DNA of 64,000 bases from Rhodobiaceae bacterium (GTDB lineage Bacteria > Pseudomonadota > Alphaproteobacteria > Parvibaculales > Parvibaculaceae), in NCBI GenBank assembly GCA_003330885.1, contig CP030277.1, positions 1,674,001 through 1,738,000 on the forward strand, read 5' to 3'. Positions 16,466-25,607 of this stretch are shown here, piece by piece (position 1 is the first letter of the stretch; the number at the start of each line of letters is the position of its first letter). Made by a program: the position numbers and the translations under genes. The notes beneath the pieces are model-generated. The model was given only the letters and a program-made list of their open reading frames with translations. It was not told the DNA's origin and ran no database searches.

Positions 16466-17608
16466 TCAGATCCCTATCGCGGTGAAGAAGACGGCAAAAA
16501 GTGCATCAAGCACTATCACCATGAAAATCGATTGCACAACAGACCGCGTTGTTTGTACGCCGACGGATTCAGCACTTCCTGTGACCCGCATGCCCGCGTA
16601 GCACCCGATCATCGCGATCACCAGTGCCATAAACGGCGCTTTCAATATGCCCACACCAAAGGTCCAGAAATCTGCAGCTTCCGACAAACGCACGATGAAG
16701 ACGCCCGGTGACGTGTCCAACATCTGCCAGACCATCAAAGCACCACCAACCAAACCCATAATGTCAGCGACAAAGGTGAGAAGCGGCAACATGATGACCA
16801 GAGCAAGAACGCGCGGCACCACCAGCATGTCCATAGGGTCGAGCCCGAGGGTCCGCATAGCGTCCACCTCTTCGCGCATCTTCATGGAGCCAATTTCAGC
16901 GGTGAAAGCGCTTCCCGAGCGACCGGCAACAATAATGGCAGTGAGAAGAATCCCGATCTCACGCAAAAACGTGATCGCGACCATATTCACAGTAAAAACT
17001 TCAGCTCCGAATTTCTGGAGCTGAACGGCACCCTGCTGAGCAAGAACACCCCCAATCAGAAATGTCATCAGACAAACGATGGGCAGTGCATCAAGACCAG
17101 CACGTTCCATGTGATGAACCAGAGGGACAACCCGCAACCGACTAGGGTGCTTGATGGTGCGCCAGAGAACTTCTAACAGCAGCCCAAAAAAGCCCAATAG
17201 ACCACGGACTTCATTCGCAACGGATATGAGTGTTGCCCCCACCCGATCAGCGAGTTGGATGTAGGCAGGTGGGCGCGGCAAGCGAAGGTTGAAGCCAAAC
17301 CGGTACCCTTCAGCCACGTCCAGCAGCGTGCGAATTTCCGGCGTTTCACCGCGATAGGATACCCGGAGCCCGGCAACCCTAAGCTGCTCACTGGTACGAT
17401 GAAGCAGCCAGGCACCAGCCGTATCAAGCCTCGTTAGGCCCGTGAGGTCGATAACTGCGTCGCGGCCACGCGCGCGCTTCGGACTGATTTCCCTCAGCGG
17501 TCCATCAAGATCACGGACCAGCCGCACTGTCCACGCACCTTTGGCACGCACCAAGAAGCCAACCTCGGCCTCCTCGGTCTCCAATGTCGCTGTCGTGGTC
17601 GCGCTCAT
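16466..17608 (-). CDS. mlaE: MlaE permease with fused N-terminal STAS (MlaB-like) domain
   Basis: A 380-residue protein. Residues about 15-115 form a STAS domain (RDAVIDLTGLTRLDTAGAWLL, where MlaB has its conserved D-x-A/S-G). The MlaE permease follows (about 120-380), with AEIGSMKMREEVDAMRTLGL, the conserved EIG-x-M coupling helix for the ATPase, and five or six hydrophobic segments. Fusion of MlaB to MlaE is common in alphaproteobacteria and explains the absence of a separate mlaB. It heads the operon mlaE-mlaF-mlaD-lipoprotein, and no mlaC is present. The transport direction is unsettled in the family. Confidence 0.93.
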   Translation of the reverse strand: MSATTTATLETEEAEVGFLVRAKGAWTVRLVRDLDGPLREISPKRARGRDAVIDLTGLTRLDTAGAWLLHRTSEQLRVAGLRVSYRGETPEIRTLLDVAEGYRFGFNLRLPRPPAYIQLADRVGATLISVANEVRGLLGFFGLLLEVLWRTIKHPSRLRVVPLVHHMERAGLDALPIVCLMTFLIGGVLAQQGAVQLQKFGAEVFTVNMVAITFLREIGILLTAIIVAGRSGSAFTAEIGSMKMREEVDAMRTLGLDPMDMLVVPRVLALVIMLPLLTFVADIMGLVGGALMVWQMLDTSPGVFIVRLSEAADFWTFGVGILKAPFMALVIAMIGCYAGMRVTGSAESVGVQTTRSVVQSIFMVIVLDALFAVFFTAIGI

Positions 17609-17682
17609 AACCGCTTTGATTGCCCCTATCCGATCTAACCCCTGTCGAGAGTACGGTCTTATTTTGACCGAATTCCCACAGT

Positions 17683-17699
17683 TTCTTGTATCACAAGAA
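17683..17699. promoter_or_regulatory. Perfect operator-like palindrome in the mlaE/cytochrome divergent region
   Basis: TTCTTGT (17683-17689) and ACAAGAA (17693-17699) are exact complements around ATC. The site is 75 bp upstream of mlaE and 143 bp upstream of the cytochrome start, so it could serve either. No matching regulator gene is adjacent. Confidence 0.45.
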
Positions 17700-17841
17700 C
17701 CGCGTCATACGGCCACATTGCCTGAGCTTTTTGGGAGATTAGGTTGACCTCTTAACTATTCATGTAAGATGACATGTGTTTGTAAGACCACCAAGGGGTA
17801 CGGGCGTTCAAATTTGGCGCCGCACTGAAACGAGGAAAGTG

Positions 17842-18273
17842 ATGAACCAGTTAGTCAAAGGTCTCTCCATTCTGGGCCTGTCTCTCGCACTGCCATTGGC
17901 GGCTCATGCAAGCGAGCCGGATTTGGGCAAAGGCGCGAAAGTATTTAAGAAATGTGCTGCCTGCCACACCCTTGGTGAGGGAGAAGGCAACAAGATCGGC
18001 CCGAACCTCTTTGGCATGTTTGAACGCCCAGTCGCCTCAGCCGCAGATTTCAACTTCTCTGATGGTATGACGGCCCGTGCCGCTGAAATTGGTACCTGGA
18101 CGGATGAGAACCTGGCTGAATATCTCACGAAGCCCCGTGATTATGTGCCCGGCACGAACATGTCTTTCGTTGGACTGCGGAAAGAGAAGGACCGGGTGAA
18201 CCTGATCGCCTATCTTCGTCAGGAAACCGGCGCAGCGGCACCAGCAGCAGAAGAAGAACCTGCGGCTGAATAA
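17842..18273 (+). CDS. Periplasmic c-type cytochrome, class I (c2/c550-like)
   Basis: A 143-residue monohaem cytochrome. The start is ATG 17842 (MNQLVKGLSIL), with GAGGAAAG upstream. A signal peptide (residues 1-24, ending AAHASE) precedes the haem site C38-A-A-C-H42 in KCAACHTLGEGEGNKIGPNL. The distal ligand is probably M107 in VPGTNMSFVG. The LFGMFERPVAS and VNLIAYLRQ segments fit cytochrome c2/c550. The C-terminus is a short Ala/Pro/Glu tail (AAAPAAEEEPAAE). It should carry electrons in the periplasm between the bc1 complex and oxidases or dehydrogenases. It is monocistronic and ends at the nested hairpin at 18298-18371. Confidence 0.92.
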   Translation: MNQLVKGLSILGLSLALPLAAHASEPDLGKGAKVFKKCAACHTLGEGEGNKIGPNLFGMFERPVASAADFNFSDGMTARAAEIGTWTDENLAEYLTKPRDYVPGTNMSFVGLRKEKDRVNLIAYLRQETGAAAPAAEEEPAAE

Positions 18274-18297
18274 TCGCGACCATCTGAGTGTGAAGAA

Positions 18298-18371
18298 GGC
18301 GGCCCCTGAGCATTTTCAACAAAAGTTGCAGACTTTTGTGGTTCGAAAATGCGGCAAACTAGGGAGCCGCC
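18298..18371. terminator. Nested three-tier palindrome, bidirectional terminator or intergenic repeat
   Basis: Three perfect stems sit one inside another: GGCGGC (18298-18303) with GCCGCC (18366-18371), GCATTTTC (18310-18317) with GAAAATGC (18345-18352), and ACAAAAGT (18319-18326) with ACTTTTGT (18332-18339), around a 5-base loop. TCTTTTG follows on the plus strand. It lies between the convergent cytochrome and TRAP genes and covers the TRAP stop codon. The middle part could be a dispersed palindromic repeat. Confidence 0.6.
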
Positions 18372-20953
18372 TCTTTTGTACCTGTCTCTAATTGCCTGGC
18401 CCGCCGCCGTCGCTGAAACACCCAGACGCCTAGCAACAAGGCTCCTGCTGGCAGGTACATGAAATAGGCGTTCGGCTGATCGTTTGGCAGTTCGATCGAC
18501 ACGACTTCCCAGTCAAAATCGATCCCGGCCTCCCCCGCCGGACCACCAAACACCACATCATCGACAAAGGTTCCGCTTTCTTCCGTCCTCAGTATGAGGC
18601 CGGCATGTTCAAGGCGAACATCCACCGATGCTTTTTCTCCGAGAGGCAGAAGGACGGTGCGTGTCTCAATGTCTCCCTCAAGCGTCTCACCTGTCGCTGT
18701 AAGGCGTATCGAACTCTCAGCCGCTGCGTCTTCAATGAGCGGTGCGGCTGCAGCATATGGAACTGTCTGAAACGGCGGCACAATTTGGTCCACCCAATAT
18801 TGCGGTCGGAACAACGTGAACGCGACCAGCAACAAGACCGCCGACTCCCAAAGCCGGTTGCGCGTCAAAAAATAGCCCTGCGTAGCAGCGGCGAACACTA
18901 GCACAGCTGTCACCGCGCCAAGAACCGTCAACGCCAGATCGAACGGTCCCTCGATCCCGATCAACAATAGTTTCGTATTGAAGATGAAGAGAAACGGAAG
19001 AACGACTGTCCGCAACGAATAAGCAAAGGCCGCAATGCCGGTCTTGATAGGATCTGCGCGCGAGATCGCTGCCGCCGCAAATGACGCAAGCCCGACAGGC
19101 GGTGTCACATCAGCCATGATCCCGAAGTAAAAGACAAACAGGTGCACGGCTATGAGCGGCACAACGAGCCCGTTCTGAGCGCCCAGGTCAACGACAACGC
19201 CAGCCATCAAGGCAGACACCACAATATAGTTTGCCGTCGTTGGCAATCCCATGCCCAGCACGATAGAGAGAATCGCGACGAGCCCCAGCATGGCGAGCAA
19301 ATTACCGCCGGACAAAATCTCAACGAGCTCTGTTAGCACCTGCCCCACACCAGTAAGCGAGACTGCCCCCACGATAATCCCGGCAGCGGCAGTCGCAATC
19401 GCAATTGCCACCATGTTCTTCGCACCAAGCTCCAGGCCTGACGCGAAATCAACAACACCCGACTTCAAGTCAGGCACAAACTCTCGGCGACCACGAAACG
19501 CTCCGAGCACGGCTCGCTGAGTAATCAGGATGAAGCCAATCGCAACCGTCGCCCAAAAGGCAGCAAGACCCGGCGACAGGCGCTCCACCATCAAACACCA
19601 GACCAACACCCCGATGGGGAGAATGAAATGGAGTCCGGTTCGCCCGATATCGGCAATGCGAGGCGTTTCGATGATAGGAGCGTTTGGGTCCTCGGGTGGC
19701 AAATCAGGATGCCGGGCGGCATAGCCAAGAGTCACGACGTAGAAAAGAAGAAATCCAAATGCGAGCACGTAAGAGGCCGCCGCGCCAAACAGACTCTGGG
19801 CTGCAAGGATGCCGTAATACCAGATGCCCGCCACAATCAGGAAAGAGCTGATGGACACGCCAGCACGCAGAACCCGAGAGATGCCCGTTGGTGGCGTTCC
19901 CGATCGAGGCAAGCCTTCCATGCCCGCCTTCAACGCCTCCAAATGCACAATGTAGATAAGCGCAATGTAGGAAATCACAGCCGGCAAGAACGCATGCGTG
20001 ATGACCTCAAGATAGGAGATCCCCACATATTCAACCATAAGGAACGCAGCCGCCCCCATAACCGGCGGCATGATCTGCCCGTTCACCGAAGAGGCAACTT
20101 CAACCGCCCCTGCCTTTTCGCTTGAGAAGCCGACACGCTTCATCAATGGAATGGTGAAAGTGCCGGTTGTGACCGTGTTTGCGATGGACGACCCGGACAC
20201 CAAGCCCGTCATGCCAGAGGCAAGTACAGCCGCTTTTGCTGGTCCGCCACGCATATGACCAAGAAGCGCAAAAGCCACCTGAATAAAATAGTGACCCGCG
20301 CCCGCCCGGTCGAGCAAAGAGCCGAAAAGTACAAACAAGAAGACGAAACTCGTGGAGACACCAAGAGCGATCCCAAACACACCTTCGGTTGTAATCCATA
20401 AATGGCTCATGGCACGGGAGAAAGAAGCCCCCTTCCAGGCAATGAGGTCAGGCGCCATATTGCCGAAAAACACATAGGCCAGAAAGATGAGCGCCATCAC
20501 AGTCAGCGGCGGCCCAAGCGTCCTCCGCGTCGCTTCCAACAACAGCACCAAACCAATCCCCGCCGTCACAAGATCCGCCGTATTGGGCAGACCCGGCCGC
20601 GAGGCGAGCGCATCGTTGAAAACAAAGAGGTAAGCCGCAGACACGGCACCGGCGATCCCAAGCATCCAATCCTGAAGCGGCACCCGCTCCCTTGGCGAGC
20701 GCTTCAATGCCGGGAAGCTCACAAAGGCCAACAGAAAAGCAAAGGCGAGATGGATCGCCCGCGCTTCTGTGTCGTTCAGAACAGGAATATATCTTGCGAC
20801 AAGAAAGGGAAGTGGCGAGGCATACCAGAGCTGAAAAAGTGACCACGCAATCGCAATGCCTGCAATCACCTTCCCCGTCGTGCCGTCATGAGTGCGTACG
20901 CCGGTTTCAGCCGCAACCAGCTCTTCAGCAACGCTCGGTGATGGGTCGCTCAA
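18359..20953 (-). CDS. TAXI-type TRAP transporter, fused small and large permease subunits (DctQM)
   Basis: An 864-residue polytopic permease. The first about 130 residues correspond to the 4-helix small subunit. The large 12-helix subunit follows, with the family stretch VLASGMTGLVSGSSIANTVT and a glycine-rich IMADVTPPVGLASFAAAAI. Both are typical of TAXI-TRAP fusions. Residues about 715-840 form an extra C-terminal part with a periplasmic beta-rich domain (SSIRLTATGETLEGDIETRT, then VVFGGPAGEAGIDFDWEVVS) and one last transmembrane helix (YLPAGALLLGVWVF), i.e. the DUF3394-type tail. It takes up an organic acid driven by an ion gradient, with the binding protein encoded 24 bp upstream. Substrate unknown. 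Confidence 0.92.
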   Translation of the reverse strand: MSDPSPSVAEELVAAETGVRTHDGTTGKVIAGIAIAWSLFQLWYASPLPFLVARYIPVLNDTEARAIHLAFAFLLAFVSFPALKRSPRERVPLQDWMLGIAGAVSAAYLFVFNDALASRPGLPNTADLVTAGIGLVLLLEATRRTLGPPLTVMALIFLAYVFFGNMAPDLIAWKGASFSRAMSHLWITTEGVFGIALGVSTSFVFLFVLFGSLLDRAGAGHYFIQVAFALLGHMRGGPAKAAVLASGMTGLVSGSSIANTVTTGTFTIPLMKRVGFSSEKAGAVEVASSVNGQIMPPVMGAAAFLMVEYVGISYLEVITHAFLPAVISYIALIYIVHLEALKAGMEGLPRSGTPPTGISRVLRAGVSISSFLIVAGIWYYGILAAQSLFGAAASYVLAFGFLLFYVVTLGYAARHPDLPPEDPNAPIIETPRIADIGRTGLHFILPIGVLVWCLMVERLSPGLAAFWATVAIGFILITQRAVLGAFRGRREFVPDLKSGVVDFASGLELGAKNMVAIAIATAAAGIIVGAVSLTGVGQVLTELVEILSGGNLLAMLGLVAILSIVLGMGLPTTANYIVVSALMAGVVVDLGAQNGLVVPLIAVHLFVFYFGIMADVTPPVGLASFAAAAISRADPIKTGIAAFAYSLRTVVLPFLFIFNTKLLLIGIEGPFDLALTVLGAVTAVLVFAAATQGYFLTRNRLWESAVLLLVAFTLFRPQYWVDQIVPPFQTVPYAAAAPLIEDAAAESSIRLTATGETLEGDIETRTVLLPLGEKASVDVRLEHAGLILRTEESGTFVDDVVFGGPAGEAGIDFDWEVVSIELPNDQPNAYFMYLPAGALLLGVWVFQRRRRARQLETGTKEAAP

Positions 20954-20977
20954 CGGAAGTCTCCCCGCCTGCGATCC

Positions 20978-21964
20978 CTATTCAAGAAGCCCGGCTTCTT
21001 TATAGTACCGCTCAGCACCAGGGTGGAGGGGCGCAGACAGTGCATTTCGAACCATGCCCTCTTTGGTCAGAACCGCAAAGGCAGGATGCAGTTTCTTGAA
21101 ATCATCAAAATTCTCAAAGACGGCTTTTACAAGCTGATAGACGATTTCCTCATCCACAGTCGCAGACGTCACAAAAGTTGCTGCCACGCCAAAGGTGGAC
21201 ACATCTTCCGGGTTTCCATTGTACATGCCGCCAGGAATGGTCGCCGGACCATAGAAGCTGTTGTCATTGATCAACTTGTCAACGGCCTCACCGTTCACAT
21301 TCACAAGCACCGTGTCGCAGGTGGTAGTTGCTTCCTGGATGGAGCCGCTTGGGTGCCCGACAGTAAAGACAATAGCGTCGATTTTATTGTCGCAAAGCGC
21401 GAGGGACTGTTCAGCGGATTTAAGCTCAGAGGCCAAGGCAAAGTTTCGGGTTGTCCAGCCAAGGGCCTCCATCACGACTTCCATGGTGGCGCGCTGGCCA
21501 GAGCCTGGATTGCCAATATTGACCCGTTTTCCCTCAAGGTCTTCAAAGGAAGTGATTCCCGCATCTGCACGAGCAACCACAGTGAAGGGTTCAGGATGCA
21601 GGGAAAACACGGAGCGCAGATCGGAGAAGGCACCCGTCTCAGCAAACTTTGACGTTCCATTATAGGCATGGAACTGCCAATCCGATTGAGCGACACCCAT
21701 TTCCAGATCGCCCTCGCGGATCGCATTAATGTTGAAGAGCGACCCGCCGGTGCTTTCGACGGAGCAGCGGATGCCATGCGTTTTGCGGTCCTTATTGACC
21801 AAACGACAGATTGCACCGCCCGTGGGATAGTAAACGCCAGTAATGCCGCCGGTCCCAACCGTGACAAAAACCCGTTCCGGCTCAGCGTAAGCACCCGTTC
21901 CAGCAGCAAAGACCAGCGCCAAAGCGGCCACCCACATCTTCAAACCCGTCACCATCCGGCTCAT
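20978..21964 (-). CDS. TAXI family TRAP transporter solute-binding protein
   Basis: A 328-residue periplasmic binding protein. From ATG 21964 ([17 protein letters not shown] 9 bases upstream) a signal peptide ends at about TGAYAEPE. The mature part begins [20 protein letters not shown], the opening typical of the TAXI family (TTT/TAXI binding proteins often described as immunogenic or glutamate-binding). [20 protein letters not shown] is the phosphate/carboxylate-binding-type loop. It delivers the substrate to the fused permease. An in-frame ATG at 22051 would put 29 residues before the signal peptide and was rejected. Confidence 0.92.
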   Translation of the reverse strand: MSRMVTGLKMWVAALALVFAAGTGAYAEPERVFVTVGTGGITGVYYPTGGAICRLVNKDRKTHGIRCSVESTGGSLFNINAIREGDLEMGVAQSDWQFHAYNGTSKFAETGAFSDLRSVFSLHPEPFTVVARADAGITSFEDLEGKRVNIGNPGSGQRATMEVVMEALGWTTRNFALASELKSAEQSLALCDNKIDAIVFTVGHPSGSIQEATTTCDTVLVNVNGEAVDKLINDNSFYGPATIPGGMYNGNPEDVSTFGVAATFVTSATVDEEIVYQLVKAVFENFDDFKKLHPAFAVLTKEGMVRNALSAPLHPGAERYYKEAGLLE

Positions 21965-22221
21965 CACCGCACTCCCTGTTTTACCTAAGCCCGCCCCGCA
22001 GATTACTGGGACTCGATCCTGTTGGGTCGCATGGTAAAGCGCCCACGACACAAAACAAGCAAGGAAAAGTGGGAAAAATGGGGCAGTTCACCTGGAACAC
22101 TTCCTGCAACACACTGCTAGAACGATCTCCGACCGTTCCAAATTGAAACGTTTCGGCGTTTCTGTGTAAGGTTTACCGGACGGGGGTCATGGATAAGTCA
22201 GTTGGTAAAGAGTTAGCGTAG

Positions 22222-24465
22222 ATGCAATCCACGACCATTTTCAGACGCCTGTCGGCTCTTCTGCCCGCCATTGTGCTCATTGGCGCGCTTTGTGTGTCAT
22301 TTTATGACCCGCGCGGTTTGGCGACTGCCCTGTCCAATCAGACATTCGATCTCTATCAGCAGATCAAACCAAGACCATCTGAAGCACAGAAAAGCGTATA
22401 TGTAGACATCGGACCGGCTTCGTCCGCCCGCTATGGTCATTGGCCCTGGTCGAGAGCCCGCCTGGCAGAACTGGTGGAGGCTGCACGCAACGCCGGCGCA
22501 GAGACCGTCGTCCTGGACATGCCACTGCCAGAGGCTGATACGACATCGCCCCGCGAAGCGCTAAAGGTCTGGTCTCCGCTTCCACCAGAAGCGAATGTGA
22601 CCGCCCTTGCGGCTGCGCTCGCAGAACTTCCAGATCACGACATATTGCTGGTCGAGGCTCTTAAAGCCGGGTCGTCAGTTGTCACGTTGACGCCAGGCAA
22701 GGGCGTGACACAAAACGCACCATCTCAAGTCACCGACATTGCAGATATAGGCGGCAACCCGCTGCGCTACGCGCCAAGATATGACAATTGGGTTCCAACG
22801 CTTGGCCGTCTGTCCCGAAATGCCGACGGCAACGGGGCAGGATTGCCAAGTCAGCGCCAATCAGATCGGGTACGCAGCATACCGATGCTGACAAATCTCG
22901 ACGGGAAGCTCTTCCCGGCTTCCACACTAGAGGCACTGCGGGTTCATCAGGCGGCCGACGGATATCAAGCCCGGGTCACAATTCCCGAAGGGGCATTCGT
23001 GATCGGCGAACCGGCCGGCCTCGCAGAAGTCACCATCATCGGCACGGACAATAACATCCAAACCCAAGCCGATGGATCTCTGCGCCTCTATTTCCGTTCC
23101 ATGCCTCAGCAAGCCACATACGAGGCGTGGCGCATCATGAGCGACGCGGAAGCCTTCGACCTTAATGGCAAAATCGCTGTCATCGGCTTCTCCGTAAACG
23201 GAGCCGAAAGAACCTATGACACCGTCGTCGGCCCCCTTCCCTCCGGCGCCATTATCGCAGAAGCAATCGATCAGATTGCCTCGAACGCATACCTCGTCCG
23301 TCCAGCCTGGGCGCAAAATGCCGAGCTCGCGTTCCTGGCACTTATCGGGATCATTACGATGATCCTGGTTATCCGAAAACGAGCTGGTTGGGGCTTTGTG
23401 TTCATGGTGCTAAGCCTTAGCGCCGCAGGCTATGGCGCATGGTACCTGTTCGACACCGAGGGATGGCTTCTGGACCCGACGTTCCCCGCAGCCTCACTCG
23501 CCGCGATTTTCTTCACCACAACATTGGTGAACCGGTTCCGCATCGAGGCAGAGACGCGTTTCATAGAAAACCAAATGACCCGTCGCCTCTCCTCAAAAGC
23601 CCTTGCAAAGGTCGTCCGCAATCCAAAACTGATCCCGCAACAAGGGGAGCAACGCACAGTCACATCTCTTGCCGTTGGCTTGCGCGGTTTCAACGTGATA
23701 GCAGACCGGTACTTGGAAGACCCAGTGGCCTACGCAGATATTCTGAACCGCTTCTTTTCGCCACTTACGAAAACTGTTCATGACCGCAAAGGCATGGTCG
23801 ACAGGTATACCGGCGATACCATGATGGCTGTGTGGAACGCGCCTTTGAGTGAACCCGACCATGCAATGAAAGCCTGCGATGCCGCACTTTTAATGCGCGA
23901 ACAGCTGGATACGCTAAACGAATTTTTGGAAGAAGACGCCAGACGACACAATCTGAGCCACATTCCGCTTTCGGTCAGCATCGGTGTCGAGTCCGGCTCC
24001 GCAATCATTGGCAATATGGGCGCTACCCAAAGCTACGATTATGGTGTCCTTGGAGAACCGGTCAGCATCGCCCATTATCTGCGCCACCATGCGATCAATT
24101 ATGGACCGGCTGTGATTGTCGGCGATGGCTTCAAAGACGCTGTCGGCGACAAGTTTGCCCTGCTTGAGGTGGATCTCGTGTCGACGCCTCGCCATCCCGA
24201 CGGCTGGCGCGCTTATGCCCTGCTCGGCGATTCCATCGTACGGGCGAGCCCCAAATTCAGAGCGCTTGAGGATGGTCACCGGAAACTCTTCGATGCTTAT
24301 CGGAACCAGCGGTGGGAAGCCGCTCGTGAAGCTCTCGGTCACTGCCGCGGCCTCAACGGCTCAATCTCGACGCTTTATGATTTCTATGAAGCGCGGATCA
24401 AGCAAATGGAAAACGAGTCGCCTGGCCCGAATTGGAATGGGTCCTATTATGCAGGCCGTTTCTAA
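22222..24465 (+). CDS. CHASE2-domain class III nucleotide-cyclase-like protein, catalytic residues degraded
   Basis: A 747-residue sensor. A signal-anchor helix (about 12-27) is followed by a periplasmic CHASE2 domain (about 30-365; VYVDIGPASSARYGHWPWSR, AVIGFSVNGAERTYDTVVGP), then three membrane helices (about 370-440) and a cytoplasmic class III cyclase domain (about 480-660). Key catalytic positions are changed. The first metal Asp of the FAD-I-RGF motif is G486 (SLAVGLRGF). The transition-state Asn and Arg in VN-x-A-x-R are S615 and Y619 (VSIAHYL). The second metal Asp, D532 (RYTGDTMMAVW), is kept. It is therefore probably inactive as a homodimer and may be a receptor, a nucleotide-binding scaffold or half of a heterodimer. 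It is monocistronic. Confidence 0.85.
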   Translation: MQSTTIFRRLSALLPAIVLIGALCVSFYDPRGLATALSNQTFDLYQQIKPRPSEAQKSVYVDIGPASSARYGHWPWSRARLAELVEAARNAGAETVVLDMPLPEADTTSPREALKVWSPLPPEANVTALAAALAELPDHDILLVEALKAGSSVVTLTPGKGVTQNAPSQVTDIADIGGNPLRYAPRYDNWVPTLGRLSRNADGNGAGLPSQRQSDRVRSIPMLTNLDGKLFPASTLEALRVHQAADGYQARVTIPEGAFVIGEPAGLAEVTIIGTDNNIQTQADGSLRLYFRSMPQQATYEAWRIMSDAEAFDLNGKIAVIGFSVNGAERTYDTVVGPLPSGAIIAEAIDQIASNAYLVRPAWAQNAELAFLALIGIITMILVIRKRAGWGFVFMVLSLSAAGYGAWYLFDTEGWLLDPTFPAASLAAIFFTTTLVNRFRIEAETRFIENQMTRRLSSKALAKVVRNPKLIPQQGEQRTVTSLAVGLRGFNVIADRYLEDPVAYADILNRFFSPLTKTVHDRKGMVDRYTGDTMMAVWNAPLSEPDHAMKACDAALLMREQLDTLNEFLEEDARRHNLSHIPLSVSIGVESGSAIIGNMGATQSYDYGVLGEPVSIAHYLRHHAINYGPAVIVGDGFKDAVGDKFALLEVDLVSTPRHPDGWRAYALLGDSIVRASPKFRALEDGHRKLFDAYRNQRWEAAREALGHCRGLNGSISTLYDFYEARIKQMENESPGPNWNGSYYAGRF

Positions 24466-24486
24466 CGCAATCTGAACAAATCACTT

Positions 24487-24508
24487 GGCGGCGCGGTGAT
24501 GCGCCGCC
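24487..24508 (+). terminator. Perfect GC hairpin after the cyclase-like gene
   Basis: GGCGGCGC (24487-24494) and GCGCCGCC (24501-24508) pair exactly around GGTGAT. It lies 21 bp after the cyclase-like stop and 13 bp before the epimerase start. There is no T-run. It may act as an inefficient terminator, or shape the leader of the next gene. Confidence 0.4.
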
Positions 24509-24521
24509 ATGATCCCGCCCC

Positions 24522-25499
24522 ATGACACGTCTGACTTGCAGCATTGAAACCTGGCCGTTGGCCTCCGCGTTTAACATTTCCCGTGGCGCCAAAACGGAAG
24601 CCCATGTCGTCGTTGCAACATTGCAAGATGGTGACAAGGTCGGACGCGGCGAATGCGTCCCCTATGCCCGCTATGGAGAAACGCTGGAAGGTGTCGTGGA
24701 GACCATCAACAATCTCTCACCTTCTGTTGAACAAGGCCTGAGCCGAACCGACCTTCAACTCACCTTGCCCCCAGGCGCGGCACGCAACGCAATCGACTGT
24801 GCGTTCTGGGACCTTGAGGCCAAACGTGCGAGCAAACGTGTAGCAGACCTGATCGGGGTGACACCAGCGCCGCTCACAACCGCTTTCTCTCTTAGTCTTG
24901 ACGATCCCGATCAAATGGCTATCGCGGCGGCGGCGGCTGCAGCTCGCCCGCTCCTCAAAATCAAATTGGGTGGTGAGGGGGATGAGAAACGCATCGCAGC
25001 AGTTCGTGCAGCTGCGCCCGGCGCAAAGCTGATCATCGACGCCAATGAGGGATGGACACCTGATAGCCTCATCAACAATGTGGAGACGATGGCCAGGTAT
25101 GGCGTCTCCCTGATCGAACAGCCATTGCCTGCAGGAGACGATGAGCTTTTGCGGTCTTATGACAGCCCGGTCCCCCTCTGCGCGGATGAGTCCTGTCATG
25201 GCATTGCCTCGCTTGCCCCCCTTGTTGGGCTTTATGACGCCGTCAATATCAAGCTCGACAAAACCGGCGGCCTCACAGAAGCAATCGCCACGGCACTCGC
25301 AGCACGCGACATTGGCTTTGACATAATGGTGGGCTGTATGGTGGGCACGTCCCTTGGTATGGCACCAGCAATGCTGGTTGCTCAACCAAAAGACCTAGTC
25401 GATTTGGATGGCCCCCTCCTGCTGAAGGACGACCGCCAACCAGGCATCACTTTCCAGGAGAGCGACATGCTGCCCTTCAGCGCTGATGTGTGGGGATAA
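24522..25499 (+). CDS. Enolase-superfamily dipeptide (L-Ala-D/L-Glu) epimerase
   Basis: A 325-residue muconate-lactonizing-type enolase-superfamily enzyme. The catalytic lysines are in LLKIKLGG (K-x-K) and NIKLDKTGG. The metal ligands are in IIDANEGW (Asp), LIEQPLP (Glu) and CADESCHG (Asp). The NAIDCAFWDLEAK stretch and MVGCMVGTSLGMAPAM match dipeptide epimerases of the YcjG/DgcA type that racemise the terminal Glu of L-Ala-Glu from peptidoglycan recycling. The start is ATG 24522. It has no murein-recycling neighbour here, so substrate assignment rests on the motifs. Confidence 0.88.
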   Translation: MTRLTCSIETWPLASAFNISRGAKTEAHVVVATLQDGDKVGRGECVPYARYGETLEGVVETINNLSPSVEQGLSRTDLQLTLPPGAARNAIDCAFWDLEAKRASKRVADLIGVTPAPLTTAFSLSLDDPDQMAIAAAAAAARPLLKIKLGGEGDEKRIAAVRAAAPGAKLIIDANEGWTPDSLINNVETMARYGVSLIEQPLPAGDDELLRSYDSPVPLCADESCHGIASLAPLVGLYDAVNIKLDKTGGLTEAIATALAARDIGFDIMVGCMVGTSLGMAPAMLVAQPKDLVDLDGPLLLKDDRQPGITFQESDMLPFSADVWG

Positions 25500-25607
25500 G
25501 CGCGACATTTGCGCCGGCGCACGGCGAATTGATCACTTTATACTCGTATGAACTGGGTTCCCCGCCTAAACTCCCGCACAACGACAAACAACAAATTGAT
25601 CTAGGCG

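Noticed and set aside
17761-17776. CATGT...ACATG dyad upstream of the cytochrome gene
   Set aside because: Only 5-bp arms, 6-base spacer, and no second feature to support a binding site.
22145-22154. GAAACGTTTC palindrome upstream of the cyclase-like gene
   Set aside because: Ten base pairs only and common by chance in this composition; no matching promoter.
24717-25385. A 222-codon minus-strand frame opposite the dipeptide epimerase
   Set aside because: Cys- and Arg-rich translation typical of a shadow frame; the plus-strand gene has all enolase-superfamily residues.
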